The position numbers and the translations under genes were made by a program. From Verrucomicrobiota bacterium (GTDB lineage: Bacteria; Verrucomicrobiota; Verrucomicrobiia; Limisphaerales; UBA11320), in NCBI GenBank assembly GCA_016199985.1, contig JACQFQ010000012.1, positions 1 to 41,575 on the forward strand: DNA of 41,575 nucleotides, written 5' to 3'. How positions within the stretch are numbered: position 1 is the stretch's first letter; the number at the start of each line of letters is the position of its first letter. Shown here one piece after another: positions 14,567 through 24,200 of the stretch. The notes under the pieces are model-generated. The model was not told where the DNA came from and ran no database searches. It saw only the letters and a program-made list of their open reading frames with translations.

Positions 14567-17254
14567 TCAGTGGTTGAAAATAAACTCCTTCGAGTTCAAC
14601 AGAGCCCAAAACATGTCGTTCAGCACGGTGGGCGCATCCGCGCCGTCCTTCAAGAACTCCCCCAGCTTCCGGGACTCCTCGGCCGTGGGCTTCCGCGCCA
14701 GGCATCGGACATACAGATCCTCGACGACTTGCTCCGGCTTCCGCCCGTCCTTGATCTGTCGTTTCACGACCTCGCCTTGCGCGATCTTTTCCTGCGTCGT
14801 GGCGCCGTTGAGCAGGTGGAGGGCTTGCGAAAGATTCGGCTCCGTACGGACTTCGCAGGAACAGACGGTCCCGCGCGTGGCCCTTCCGAAAGTGCGGAGG
14901 AAATAATTGTTCACGTTTCCATCGGCGATCTCCACGGCCCGCGCGCCTTTGGGAAGCCCCTGGAACTTGTTCTTGGTGTCGGTGACCTGGGTGATCACGT
15001 CGAGGAGAACCTCGGCGCGCAAGCGCCGAATCGATCCGTGGGCGAAGTTGCGGTCGTCCATCGCGTTGCTCTCATTCGCGCGGGTGGAAAGCTGGTAGGC
15101 GCGCGAAGCGCAGATATCCCTGACAAGCTTTCGGAAGTCATAGCGATATTCCGTGAACTTTGCCCCCAGCGCCTCGAGAAGCTCGGGGTTGCTCGCCGGA
15201 TTGCTCACGCGCACGTCGTCCACCGGATCGATGATGCCTTTGCCCAGGAAGTGAGCCCAGACGAGGTTGGCGAGATTGCGGGCGAAGAACGGGTTTTCGG
15301 GGGAGGCGATCCATTTGGCCAGGGCGTCGCGGCGGGATTCGCCCTCGGCAATCACGGGCTGGGCGCCTCCGAGAAACTTGGGAGCCATCACCCGGCCGCC
15401 CACGGGGTGCTTGACCTCCCCGTCGGGACGATCGAACACGATCGTCTCGCGCGGATCCTCGCCCGGCTTGCGTCCGATGCGCGCAAAGAACCCGGCGAAG
15501 CTGTAGTAGTCGTTCATCGTCCAGCGGTCGAACGGATGATTGTGGCATTGGGCGCACTGAATGCGCATGCCCATGAGCACCTGGGCGCAGTTCTCGGTGA
15601 GCTTCAGAGTGTCGGTCTGAACCTGGTAATAGTTGGCCTGCGGGTGCTGGAAAGTGCTTCCGGACCCTGTCAGGAGCGAGCGCACCACCTGGTCGATCGG
15701 GACGTTCGCGATGAGCTGGTCTCGGAGCCAATCGTAGTACTGGAGCGCCGCCTTGTAGCTGAACTGATCCTGCACCGACCGGATCTGAAGCAGCTCCGCG
15801 AACTTCATCACCCAGATGTCCGCGAACTCCTTTCTCTGGAGCAGCTCATCGATGAGCTGCTCGCGCTTTCCCGCGCTGAGGCCGTCGCTGAACTCGCGGA
15901 CCTGGTCCGGGCTGGGAAGGGTCCCGGTGATGTCGATGTAGGCGCGCCGGATGAAGGTGGCGTCGTCGCAGATATCGCTGGGCGTCATTCGCAGCTTCTT
16001 CAGCTTCGCGTGGACGTGGCGGTCGATATAGTTGTTTTCGGGCCATTCAGCCGCGCTGGCGTGGCTGCCCTCAGGAACAACGATGACCTGCGACCCCACG
16101 GTGTGGGTCGCGAATCGGGCCATGACGAACGCTTCGCCGCGCTGGCCCGACGTCACGAGCCCGTCGCCGATCTTGGCGGCGGTCTCATTGTTGCTGAAGA
16201 AAACGGCCAGCGGCGTGACATCGCGGTCGCTTCCGTCGGAATAGGTCGCGCGCACTACGAACTTTTGCTTGGCGTCCTTGCCTTCAAGCACGACCTGCCG
16301 CGGCAGGATTTCCAGTCCCACCACGCTCGCGACGTTCGTCTTGTCCTTTGGCGCCCCGGCCTTCAGCCAGTCGAGGAGGCAGCGATAGAGCGCGCTGTCG
16401 GGCTTGAAGCGCTCGCCGCCGCCGTGCGGGACCTGCGCGGTGGCCTTGGAAAGAATCAAGCTCTCCTCGGGGATGGCGAGGTTCACGCGCCGCCCCACCA
16501 TCTCCTGCGTGAGCGCCGCGTAGTCGCCGTCCGGGTCGTAGCCGAACAGGGAAAGATGAAACCCCTCCTTGCCCCGCGAAGCGCCGTGGCAGGCTCCGCT
16601 GTTGCAGCCAGCCTTCATAAGAACCGGCATCACGTCCTTGTGAAAACTGATCGGACGCTCGAGCTTCGCCTGGGTCGTCGTGATCGGAATGGTCGCCTGC
16701 TTCTCGCCGTAGCGAACGTTCAGCGCGGTCTTCCCGTCGGATTGCGAAATCACGAAGCCATCGATGAATCGGGCGATCGATTTGTCCGCCACCGAGATCG
16801 AGGCGAGCGTGGTGAGGTCGCGCGTCGAGCCGTCGACCAACACGCCCTGAACGACGATCGACTGCTGGTCCGAGTGGTCCTCGAGATGGATCTCCGCGGG
16901 GAAAACATGCAGCTCGGCGATGGGGATAGGCTTGAACATCGACACCACTCGCTGCCAGCTGAGGGGTCCGCGCAAGAGCCCGAAGGCCACGCCTCCCGCC
17001 GCCAACACAAAGCCGGCCGCAATCGCGAGCCTGCGAGCGGAGAAGCGACGAGCGCCGTGAGCCCCCGAGGCGGAGGGAGTCTCTTGCGTGGGAGCCGCGA
17101 GCGGCGCGACGGCGGGGACCCCTGCGGGGGCGAGGGGCTCGTTCGAAGCCGACACCACAAAGGGCTTGGCGCAAACCGGGCAGGACAGCGAGTGGCCGAT
17201 CCAAGCCGCGTCGGCCTCGATGTGCTGGGAACAGTGAGGGCAGGAGAATTTCAT
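14567..17254 (-). CDS. DUF1549/DUF1553 multiheme-type protein with N-terminal zinc ribbon
   Basis: An 895-residue protein. The ATG at 17254 overlaps the previous stop (ATGA) and begins directly with a zinc ribbon; the frame's extension to 17566 only shadows the upstream gene. Order: zinc ribbon with Cys5/Cys8/Cys25/Cys28 (CPHC, CPVC); Ala/Pro linker; one membrane segment (about 75-94); bacterial Ig-like domain (about 105-195); a cytochrome-like segment with CNSGACH at 217-223, a C-x4-C-H variant heme site; second Ig-like domain (about 310-398); DUF1549 (PF07583, about 403-590) with a standard CAQCH heme motif at 567-571; DUF1553 (PF07587, about 618-880) ending LNSKEFIFNH. The topology implied is zinc ribbon in the cytoplasm and the rest in the periplasm. 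The DUF pair is abundant in this phylum group and lacks an established reaction; redox or polysaccharide-related roles are proposed. Operon partners on both sides support a joint complex. Confidence 0.93.
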   Translation of the reverse strand: MKFSCPHCSQHIEADAAWIGHSLSCPVCAKPFVVSASNEPLAPAGVPAVAPLAAPTQETPSASGAHGARRFSARRLAIAAGFVLAAGGVAFGLLRGPLSWQRVVSMFKPIPIAELHVFPAEIHLEDHSDQQSIVVQGVLVDGSTRDLTTLASISVADKSIARFIDGFVISQSDGKTALNVRYGEKQATIPITTTQAKLERPISFHKDVMPVLMKAGCNSGACHGASRGKEGFHLSLFGYDPDGDYAALTQEMVGRRVNLAIPEESLILSKATAQVPHGGGERFKPDSALYRCLLDWLKAGAPKDKTNVASVVGLEILPRQVVLEGKDAKQKFVVRATYSDGSDRDVTPLAVFFSNNETAAKIGDGLVTSGQRGEAFVMARFATHTVGSQVIVVPEGSHASAAEWPENNYIDRHVHAKLKKLRMTPSDICDDATFIRRAYIDITGTLPSPDQVREFSDGLSAGKREQLIDELLQRKEFADIWVMKFAELLQIRSVQDQFSYKAALQYYDWLRDQLIANVPIDQVVRSLLTGSGSTFQHPQANYYQVQTDTLKLTENCAQVLMGMRIQCAQCHNHPFDRWTMNDYYSFAGFFARIGRKPGEDPRETIVFDRPDGEVKHPVGGRVMAPKFLGGAQPVIAEGESRRDALAKWIASPENPFFARNLANLVWAHFLGKGIIDPVDDVRVSNPASNPELLEALGAKFTEYRYDFRKLVRDICASRAYQLSTRANESNAMDDRNFAHGSIRRLRAEVLLDVITQVTDTKNKFQGLPKGARAVEIADGNVNNYFLRTFGRATRGTVCSCEVRTEPNLSQALHLLNGATTQEKIAQGEVVKRQIKDGRKPEQVVEDLYVRCLARKPTAEESRKLGEFLKDGADAPTVLNDMFWALLNSKEFIFNH

Positions 17255-19614
17255 TTGCCCGGAGTCTTGGTTTCCAACGCGGCCACTTTCTTCGGCTCCG
17301 CGGGGGCCTTCTTCGGCGGGACAATCCGGAGGATGCCGCCGCTGCCCACCGCCTGAACAATCGTGTCCGAGCCTTTCTTGATCTGCACCTGACAGGAGAG
17401 GCTCTTGTGCGATCCCGGAGCGATCTTCGGATCCAGCACAATGTCGAAGGCCACCTCCTTGTCGTCCTTCGTGATCTCCTTGTCGGGCGCGGTGACTTTG
17501 TCCGGGAGTCCGACCAGGCGCGCGACAGCCTTGCCTTCGAACGGCTCCTTCTGGTCCAGCGCGCACTTGATCTGGATGGTCTTGCCGGCCTCCGTCGTCA
17601 CTGGGGAAATCTTCCCGACAATGAAAGGCTCCGTGACGCGGATGGGCGTGAGATCGGACGAGGTGAAGATCGTGCCGCCCTTGTGCGGAGCGGAAGCCAG
17701 CGCGACGATCTTCCAGGTGGCGAGCGCGGCGTCGCCCTTCGCGTTGATGGCGTACTCGGCGGCGCTCTTGCCCTTCGGGATGATCACCTCGGTCTCGGAT
17801 GAAATGCCCGGCGGATTCCAGAGCATCTTCACGCTGATAGGGTCGTCAAAGCCAGGGCGCCGATCCGCTTTGACCCGGAGCTTCATGCTCCCGGAACGGA
17901 CCAGGGGCACACTGGGGGCCTCCAACGTCAGCTCGAATGGAACTTCCTGGATGACCGCCACGGGCAGGCGATCGGTGTGCGTGGCGTAGTAGACCTGGTC
18001 ATTGCCCGCGCGGACCAACTCGAGCTTGTGCCGATAAGCGGACTCCACCGTCTTGTCGGCGGCGCGCGGCCGCGCGAGCGGTTCCACCAGCGATGAGGAC
18101 AGCTCGGCCTCGGGCGTGGCGGCGAACACCCAGGGCATGGTATCCACGCCGGCGGGCATCATTTCAGCGTGCAGCGAGACGCCCGGGGGCAGACCCGGGA
18201 TCGAGAAGGTGAGGTCTCCGTTGAAGTTCGCTCGCTTCACGTTCAGGAGGGTCGCCATCCGGTTGCCTCGGGCCACGGCGATGAACTGGCGCGACTGCGT
18301 GTCGTTGCGAGCGACCTCAGGGATGCCCAGCGTGACCGACGATGCGGGCGGCCGGATCTCGATCCGATACACATAGTCGGCGCCGCCCGAGCGGAGCTGG
18401 TCGAAGATCTTGAGATAGTAAACCCCGGCCTCCTCAGGAGTGAACTTGATGACGCTGTCGACGCCCGCGGCATCGTCGTTCGAGTCGATGACCTTGCCTT
18501 TGATGTCAAGGAGCTGGAGCACGGGATCCAGAGGGGATCGCACCCGACGCGCGTAAACGGCGATTTCCAGAGCCTGTTTCCGGGCGGCCTTGAACGAGAA
18601 CCAGTCCGATTCTCCCGGGAGGGAGATGATGCCATTGAACGCCACCGGGCCTTCCCGGAGCGACGCGGTCGCGTGCGCCTGGTCATGATTGCCGGCGGAC
18701 TCGAGCACATTCGGGAAAGGACTGACGCGAAAGCGATTCGCGGACGGCGCCTTCAATCCCTGGCTTTCCGCAATGAGGGGGAAATCGCCCGCGGCGGTTT
18801 TGGGAAGATGCACCACCGTTTCAAGCGAGCCGGCCGGATCCCCCAAGAACTGAACCTTCACATCGGTCCCGGCCTGCCCTCCGGGCGGAAAGACAGCGGT
18901 CGGACGCGGAAAGGAGCCCAGGTGGAGCCGGTAATGGGAATCGTTGCCGCCGCCCCAGGACGTGTCGCGCAGCATCACGTAGTAGAAACCCGATTTCTTC
19001 GCGATAAACGAGATGACGGGATCCTGGAGAAACAGGACCGAATCATCGCACTCCGCCACGATTTTTCCGTCATCGTCGAGCACGGCGACGTAGGCGTCGA
19101 AGAGCGCGCGTCCCAGTCGGATGGCCTCCACCTCCACGCTGAATCGCTCGCCTTTCTTCGCCTCCACCTTGAAGTAGTCCGCGTCCTCCGCGGTGATCAC
19201 GCCGGTGACGGTGGTGTTGGCCGGCACGATCTGGGCTTTGCTCAGCTCGTTGTTCGGCTCGACCTCCTTGTTCACCGGCAGGGCGCCCACGAAGAAGGTC
19301 CGCAGCTCGCTGAGACCGGTGAGAGTGCGCAGCCTCAGCTGGTGCTCGCCGAGGGCGCAGTCCGGGGCGATCCGGAGCAGGGATTTGACCGTTTTGCCGT
19401 CCTTGGACGGCTGGAGCGTTACCACCTTGATCCCGGCGTCATAAAGGATGAGTTCCTTCGCGTCGTCCAGCCGGGCGCCCGAGAGCGTGATTTCGATGTC
19501 GACGCCGAGCTTGCCTCCCGCCGGACTGACAGATCCAACCGTCGGCGAGACCGCAAACGCGGCGCTGGTCCAAAGCGAGGCGATGGCGACGATCCCGGCG
19601 CGGAGCATAGTCAC
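17251..19614 (-). CDS. Exported pre-peptidase C-terminal (PPC) domain protein
   Basis: A 787-residue protein starting at GTG 19614, four bases overlapping the stop of the DUF1501 gene (GTGA) with GGAG 7 bases upstream; the ATG at 19608 is an alternative. A signal peptide (MLRAGIVAIASLWTSAAFA) is followed by an IPT/TIG-like Ig domain (about 25-110, with SPAGGKLGVDIEITLSG), a first PPC domain (about 115-230, EVEPNNELSKAQIV then ITAEDADYFKVEAKKGERF), a second IPT-like segment (about 235-310, PPGGQAGTDVKVQFLG), a second PPC domain (about 315-425, ISLPGESDWFSFKAARKQ then GVYYLKIFDQL), and beta-rich C-terminal domains of unknown type (about 430-787). PPC domains normally accompany secreted hydrolases, but no catalytic domain is present here. 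By context it is the non-catalytic, probably scaffold or binding, member of the operon. Its end overlaps the next gene by four bases. Confidence 0.92.
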   Translation of the reverse strand: MTMLRAGIVAIASLWTSAAFAVSPTVGSVSPAGGKLGVDIEITLSGARLDDAKELILYDAGIKVVTLQPSKDGKTVKSLLRIAPDCALGEHQLRLRTLTGLSELRTFFVGALPVNKEVEPNNELSKAQIVPANTTVTGVITAEDADYFKVEAKKGERFSVEVEAIRLGRALFDAYVAVLDDDGKIVAECDDSVLFLQDPVISFIAKKSGFYYVMLRDTSWGGGNDSHYRLHLGSFPRPTAVFPPGGQAGTDVKVQFLGDPAGSLETVVHLPKTAAGDFPLIAESQGLKAPSANRFRVSPFPNVLESAGNHDQAHATASLREGPVAFNGIISLPGESDWFSFKAARKQALEIAVYARRVRSPLDPVLQLLDIKGKVIDSNDDAAGVDSVIKFTPEEAGVYYLKIFDQLRSGGADYVYRIEIRPPASSVTLGIPEVARNDTQSRQFIAVARGNRMATLLNVKRANFNGDLTFSIPGLPPGVSLHAEMMPAGVDTMPWVFAATPEAELSSSLVEPLARPRAADKTVESAYRHKLELVRAGNDQVYYATHTDRLPVAVIQEVPFELTLEAPSVPLVRSGSMKLRVKADRRPGFDDPISVKMLWNPPGISSETEVIIPKGKSAAEYAINAKGDAALATWKIVALASAPHKGGTIFTSSDLTPIRVTEPFIVGKISPVTTEAGKTIQIKCALDQKEPFEGKAVARLVGLPDKVTAPDKEITKDDKEVAFDIVLDPKIAPGSHKSLSCQVQIKKGSDTIVQAVGSGGILRIVPPKKAPAEPKKVAALETKTPGK

Positions 19615-20957
19615 GCGATGACTCCCGTCACCACCTCGCCATCCTTGACTATTTTCACAGGGCGATCGCCGGGCGCGAGCAGCGCCTTCTCGTAGTCGAT
19701 GCCGATCTGCTGATAAAGCGTGGCCGCGAGATTCGGCACCGTCACCGGATCATGATCGGGCTCGCCGCCGGTGACGTCGCTGGCGCCATGAGCATAGCCG
19801 CGCTTCACGCCGCCTCCCGCCATGACAACGCTGAAGACCTTCGGGTAGTGGTCGCGTCCGCCGGTGGCGTTGATCTTGGGCGTGCGGCCGAACTCCGATG
19901 ACACCAGCACCAGGGTGCTGTCCAGCATGCCCCGCTCGTCGAGGTCCCGGATGAGCGTCGCGAAAGCCTGATCGAATCGGGGCAGCTGGTTGCCAATGCC
20001 ATTCTTGATGTTGTCGTGGTGGTCCCATCCTCCGTACGTGAGCGACACGAACCGGACCCCCGCGGCCACGAGCCGCCGCGCCAGGAGCATTCTTTGGCCC
20101 GCTTCATTCCGACCGTACTCATCGCGGAGTTTGTCCGGCTCATCCTTGATCGAGAAGGCCGCGCGGGCCTTCTCGGAGCTGACCATGGAGTAAGCCCGGG
20201 CGTAGAAGGAATCCATGCCGGCGAGCGCGTCGGATTTCTCGAGCTGGCTGAAGTGGGAGTCGACGATCGCCCGCATCTCCTTGCGCTGGTTGAAGCGCTT
20301 CTCGGTGATGCCATCGGGCAGCGACAGATCCCGCACCTTGAAATCGCCCGCCGCCGGATCGTTTCCGAGACTGAATGGCCCAAAGGCGGACCCGAGGTAA
20401 CCAGTCCCCGCGAAAGTGGTCGGGAGATTCGGGATGCAGACGTACGGGGGAAGATCGTTGCGCGACCCGAGCTCGTGGGAGACAACGCTGCCGAAGCTCG
20501 GGAACTGGAGCGCGGGGCTGGGGCGATACCCGGTGAACATGTTGTGCGTGCCCCGGTCATGATCGGCCTCTCCGTGCGTCATGCTGCGGATCACCGTGAT
20601 CCGGTCGGCCATCTGCGCGGTCTTGGAGAGGTGCTCGGAGAAGTGAACCCCATCGATCTTGGTGCGAACGGTTCCCAGGGGCCCCCGATACTCCAGGGGC
20701 GCGAGAAGCTTGGGGTCCCAGGATTCCTGGGCGGCCATGCCGCCGGGGAGGTAGATATGGATGACGGATTTGGCGGCGGGCTCCTTGGACTTGGCCTTGC
20801 CATCAACCACGGAAGCGCCACGGGCCTGGAGTTCCAGGAAGCGACCCAGGGTCAGCCCGAAGGCGCCCAGGGATCCGACTTGGAGGAACTCGCGGCGGGA
20901 GGGACGCCAGAGATGTTCGGAGCTGTTGCACCAGCTGGGGCGATAGGGCTTAGGCAT
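19611..20957 (-). CDS. DUF1501 sulfatase-like protein, Tat-exported
   Basis: A 448-residue protein, first gene of the operon. The ATG at 20957 is preferred because it gives the normal family N-terminus with the twin-arginine motif SRREFLQVG at 20-28, then GAFGLTLGRFLEL. The family (PF07394) has an alkaline phosphatase/sulfatase-like fold; visible conserved blocks are SVIHIYLPGGMAAQESWDPK, SMTHGEADHDRGTHNMFTGY, LTYGGWDHHDN, SSEFGRTPKIN and GGRDHYP, with the Asp/His residues expected to hold metals. There is no Cys-x-Pro-x-Arg formylglycine motif, so it is not an ordinary sulfatase. DUF1501 genes usually travel with DUF1549/DUF1553 genes; their substrate is unknown. Tat export implies folding with cofactor before crossing the membrane. 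It overlaps the PPC-protein gene by four bases (GTGA). Confidence 0.94.
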   Translation of the reverse strand: MPKPYRPSWCNSSEHLWRPSRREFLQVGSLGAFGLTLGRFLELQARGASVVDGKAKSKEPAAKSVIHIYLPGGMAAQESWDPKLLAPLEYRGPLGTVRTKIDGVHFSEHLSKTAQMADRITVIRSMTHGEADHDRGTHNMFTGYRPSPALQFPSFGSVVSHELGSRNDLPPYVCIPNLPTTFAGTGYLGSAFGPFSLGNDPAAGDFKVRDLSLPDGITEKRFNQRKEMRAIVDSHFSQLEKSDALAGMDSFYARAYSMVSSEKARAAFSIKDEPDKLRDEYGRNEAGQRMLLARRLVAAGVRFVSLTYGGWDHHDNIKNGIGNQLPRFDQAFATLIRDLDERGMLDSTLVLVSSEFGRTPKINATGGRDHYPKVFSVVMAGGGVKRGYAHGASDVTGGEPDHDPVTVPNLAATLYQQIGIDYEKALLAPGDRPVKIVKDGEVVTGVIA

Positions 20958-21078
20958 AAACAGACACAGTGGTTTCCAGGACTCTATAGCGATTGTTCCT
21001 GAAGTTGACCAGAGCAACCCTGAGATATCACGCGGCAGGGGCGCCGGAGGTCAGTCGTCAAAGGGCAACCTAGCCTAG

Positions 21079-21109
21079 ACCCCCGTCGGTATCAACAGGG
21101 ATCGGGGGT
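21079..21109. repeat. Inverted repeat in the divergent DUF1501 / FG-GAP gap
   Basis: ACCCCCG (21079-21085) and CGGGGGT (21103-21109) are perfect inverted 7-mers separated by 17 bases, in the 270-base gap between divergent genes (20958-21227). It could be an operator for a dimeric regulator or a leader hairpin for the plus-strand gene. I found no convincing sigma-70 promoter in the gap for either direction; GCTATAGA near 20984 on the minus strand is a possible -10 element without a well-placed -35. Confidence 0.3.
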
Positions 21110-21227
21110 ATCGACGCTCCCAGCGCCGCCGAAAACGCCAGCGCTTTTGCCTTCGCCCACCCGCTCGTTGTCTCTAGGTTCCTCGCGTTTCAGGTTGCCC
21201 ATCATCGCACGATAGATCCTTAGACCT

Positions 21228-24200
21228 GTGTTGAAGCTTATCAACTCCCTCCTGCCCGCGGCATTCGGCTGTGTCGGCGCGCTTGTCGCGCTGTTGCCAG
21301 GTCTTTCCATAGCCGCAACACCCTTGAAATGGTCCTCCCACGCCGGCTATCGGTCGATGCAGGTCGCCCCCCCCTCGCCGAAGCGCGAGGGCTTCACCCG
21401 GTTGTCGCCTGAGTCCACGGGGGTCCGTTTCACCAACCACCTTTCGGCGTCCGCCTGGATCACGAATGTGATGCTGCTCAACGGATCCGGCGTCGCCGCG
21501 GGGGATGTGGACGGGGATGGATGGTGCGATCTGTTCTTCTGCCGCCTTGAGGGAAGGAACGCGCTTTATCGCAACCTCGGCGGCGAACGCTTCGAACTGG
21601 TTCCCGACGCCATCGAGGGCGAGCCCGCGGATCTCATGGCCAGCGGATGCGCTTTCGCCGACATCGACGGCGATGGCGACCTCGATCTTATCGTGAATTC
21701 GCTGGGGCAGGGGACGTTCGTCTTCATGAACGACGGACGCGGCCATTTCACGAAAGCCCAGGAGCTCAACCGGGGCCGCGGAGGCACGTCGCTGGCATTG
21801 GCCGATATCGACGGCGATGGCGACCTCGATCTCTATGTTGCCAACTATCGCACCTGGACGTTTCGCGATCGGCCGTCGAGCCGGGTGACCGTGGGCAACA
21901 GCGGCGGACACCCCGGTGTGACGCACTTCGAAGGCCGGCCCGTGAGCGATCCCGATCTCGTCGGCCGATTCCAGATGACGCCCGACGGCGGACTCGAGGA
22001 GAACGGCGACGAGGACCTGCTCGCCTTGAACGACGGAAAGGGACACTTCACCCCGGTGTCCTTCACCGACGGACGGTTCCTGGACGAAGCGGGCGTCGCC
22101 CTGAAAACGCCGCCCTACGACTGGGGCATGTCGGTGATGATGCGCGATCTGAACGGCGACGGCGCGCCCGATATTTACGTCTGCAACGACTTCGCCTCTC
22201 CCGACCGGATCTGGATCAACGACGGGAAGGGGAACTTCCGGGCGATGCCCACGCTGGCGATCCGATCCTCCAGCAGGTTCTCGATGGGCATGGATGTCGG
22301 CGATCTCAATCGCGACGGCTTCGACGACCTGTTTGTCGTCGACATGCTCAGCCCGCATCATGGCAAACGTCATGTGCAAATCGGCAATCTCAAGGGGGAG
22401 CCGCATCTGCCCGGCGATTTCTTGAACCGCCGCCAATACTCGAGAAACACCCTGCTGCTGAACCGCGGCGATGGAACCTACGCGGAAATCGGAAACATGG
22501 CGCGCGTTTCCGCCACCGAGTGGACCTGGGGCGTCGTTCTCCTGGACGTCGATCTGGACGGGTACGAAGACATCCTGGGGACGACGGGAAATGAAATCGA
22601 TTCAATGAACATCGATGTGACCAACGAGCAGCAGGCGAAGCGCTCCCACGGCAAGATGACTCCCCGCGAGGTGCTGGAGCTCAGGACTCTTTACTCGCGG
22701 CTGGAGGCGCCGAAGATCGCGCTGAGGAATCGCGGCGACCTGACCTTTGAGAACGCGGGCGCTCGCTGGGGATTTGATTCCATCGGAGTGGCGCACGGCA
22801 TCTGCCTCGCGGATCTCGACAATGATGGAGACCTCGACGTGGTCGTCAACAGCCTCAACGGACCCGCCGAGATCTACCGTAACGAATGCGCCGCGCCGCG
22901 CGTCCAGGTGCGGCTGATGGGCAGGCCTGGAAACACGCAGGGGATCGGCGCGCGACTGAAAGTGTCGGGAGGCCCCATGGCTCAGACCCAGGAAGTCATC
23001 GCGGGAGGACGTTATTTGTCCGGAGATCAGCCGATCCGCGCGTTCGCGGCGAACACGAACCAGCGCCCGATGACGGTGGAGGTGATCTGGCGCGATGGCA
23101 CGCGCGGCGAGGTCTCCGGGATTCCTCCCAATCAGATCGTCGAGATATCGCAGCAGGCCGCGACCCCGTCCTCTCGCTCCACAAACGTCGCGGCGGCGCC
23201 TCCGCTCTTCGAGAATATGAGCGCTCTCCTGCGCCACACGCACCACAAGGAGGCGTTCGATGATTTCGAGCGCCAGCCTCTGTTACCCTACCGCCTCAGC
23301 CAGCTCGGCCCTGGGGTGTGCTGGCACGACGTCGATGGGGATGGCTGGGAGGATTTGCTCATCGGCGGCGGGAAGGGCGGGGCGATCGCGGTGTTCAAAA
23401 ACCAGGCGGGGAAGGCGTTTGAGCTGCGGCGCGAAATGCCTTTTGGTCGAAAGCTCGGACGCGATCAAACCACGATCCTCGCCAGCGGAACCACCATCTT
23501 CGCCGGCTCCTCGAACTACGAGGACGGGTCGACAAACGGAGGAGGGATGCGGCTCTACAGCACTGACCAGAAGGTGACGGGCGAGACTCTTCCCGGGCTT
23601 GCGTTCAGCGTGGGTCCGATGGCGATGGCGGACATCGACCAGGACGGCGATCTCGATCTCTTCATCGGCGGCCGCGTCATCCCCGGACGCTACCCCGAGG
23701 CCGCGCCCTCGCATTTCTATCGGAACGACGGCGGCCGATTTTTCTTTCGGCGTTCTTTTGAGTCCCTCGGCCTCGTCACGGCGGCCTTGTTCACGGATCT
23801 CGACGGCGACGGCCGCCCTGAGTTGGTCGTGGCCTGCGAATGGGGAAGCCTTCGGGTGTTCAAGCTGACCTATTTCGACGCGCGGGAGATCACGAGCGAG
23901 CTGGGCCTCGACGAGATCACGGGCCGCTGGAGCGGCCTCGCCGCGGGAGACTTCGACAATGACGGACGAATGGACCTCGTCGTAAGCAACTGGGGCTTGA
24001 ACGGATCGCCGCAGGCCTTCGCCAAGGACGGATTGCGCATCGTGAGCGGCGATTTCTCGCGCAACGGGAACTGCGACCTGCTCGAGGCGTACCAGGATCG
24101 CGAGACGAGCGCCGTCGTTCCTTCCCGACTCTATTCAGTCGTTGAGAACGCTCTGCCGTTCCTCAAGGAGAAAGTTCCCACCTTTGAAGCCTATGCCCGC

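Noticed and set aside
14426..17356. Very long open frame on the plus strand opposite the DUF1549/DUF1553 gene, and similar ones opposite the giant gene (4039-6366), the PPC gene (18169-19695), the propeller gene (9030-10628), the DUF1501 gene (20016-21002) and the chemoreceptor (39747-41396)
   Set aside because: They lie antisense to genes with clear domain content, have Arg/Gly/His-rich composition with no family features, and are expected in high-GC DNA where stop codons are rare on the opposite strand.
19611..20957. DUF1501 protein considered as a classical sulfatase
   Set aside because: No Cys-x-Pro-x-Arg or Ser-x-Pro-x-Arg maturation motif is present, unlike the true sulfatase at 25053-26546.
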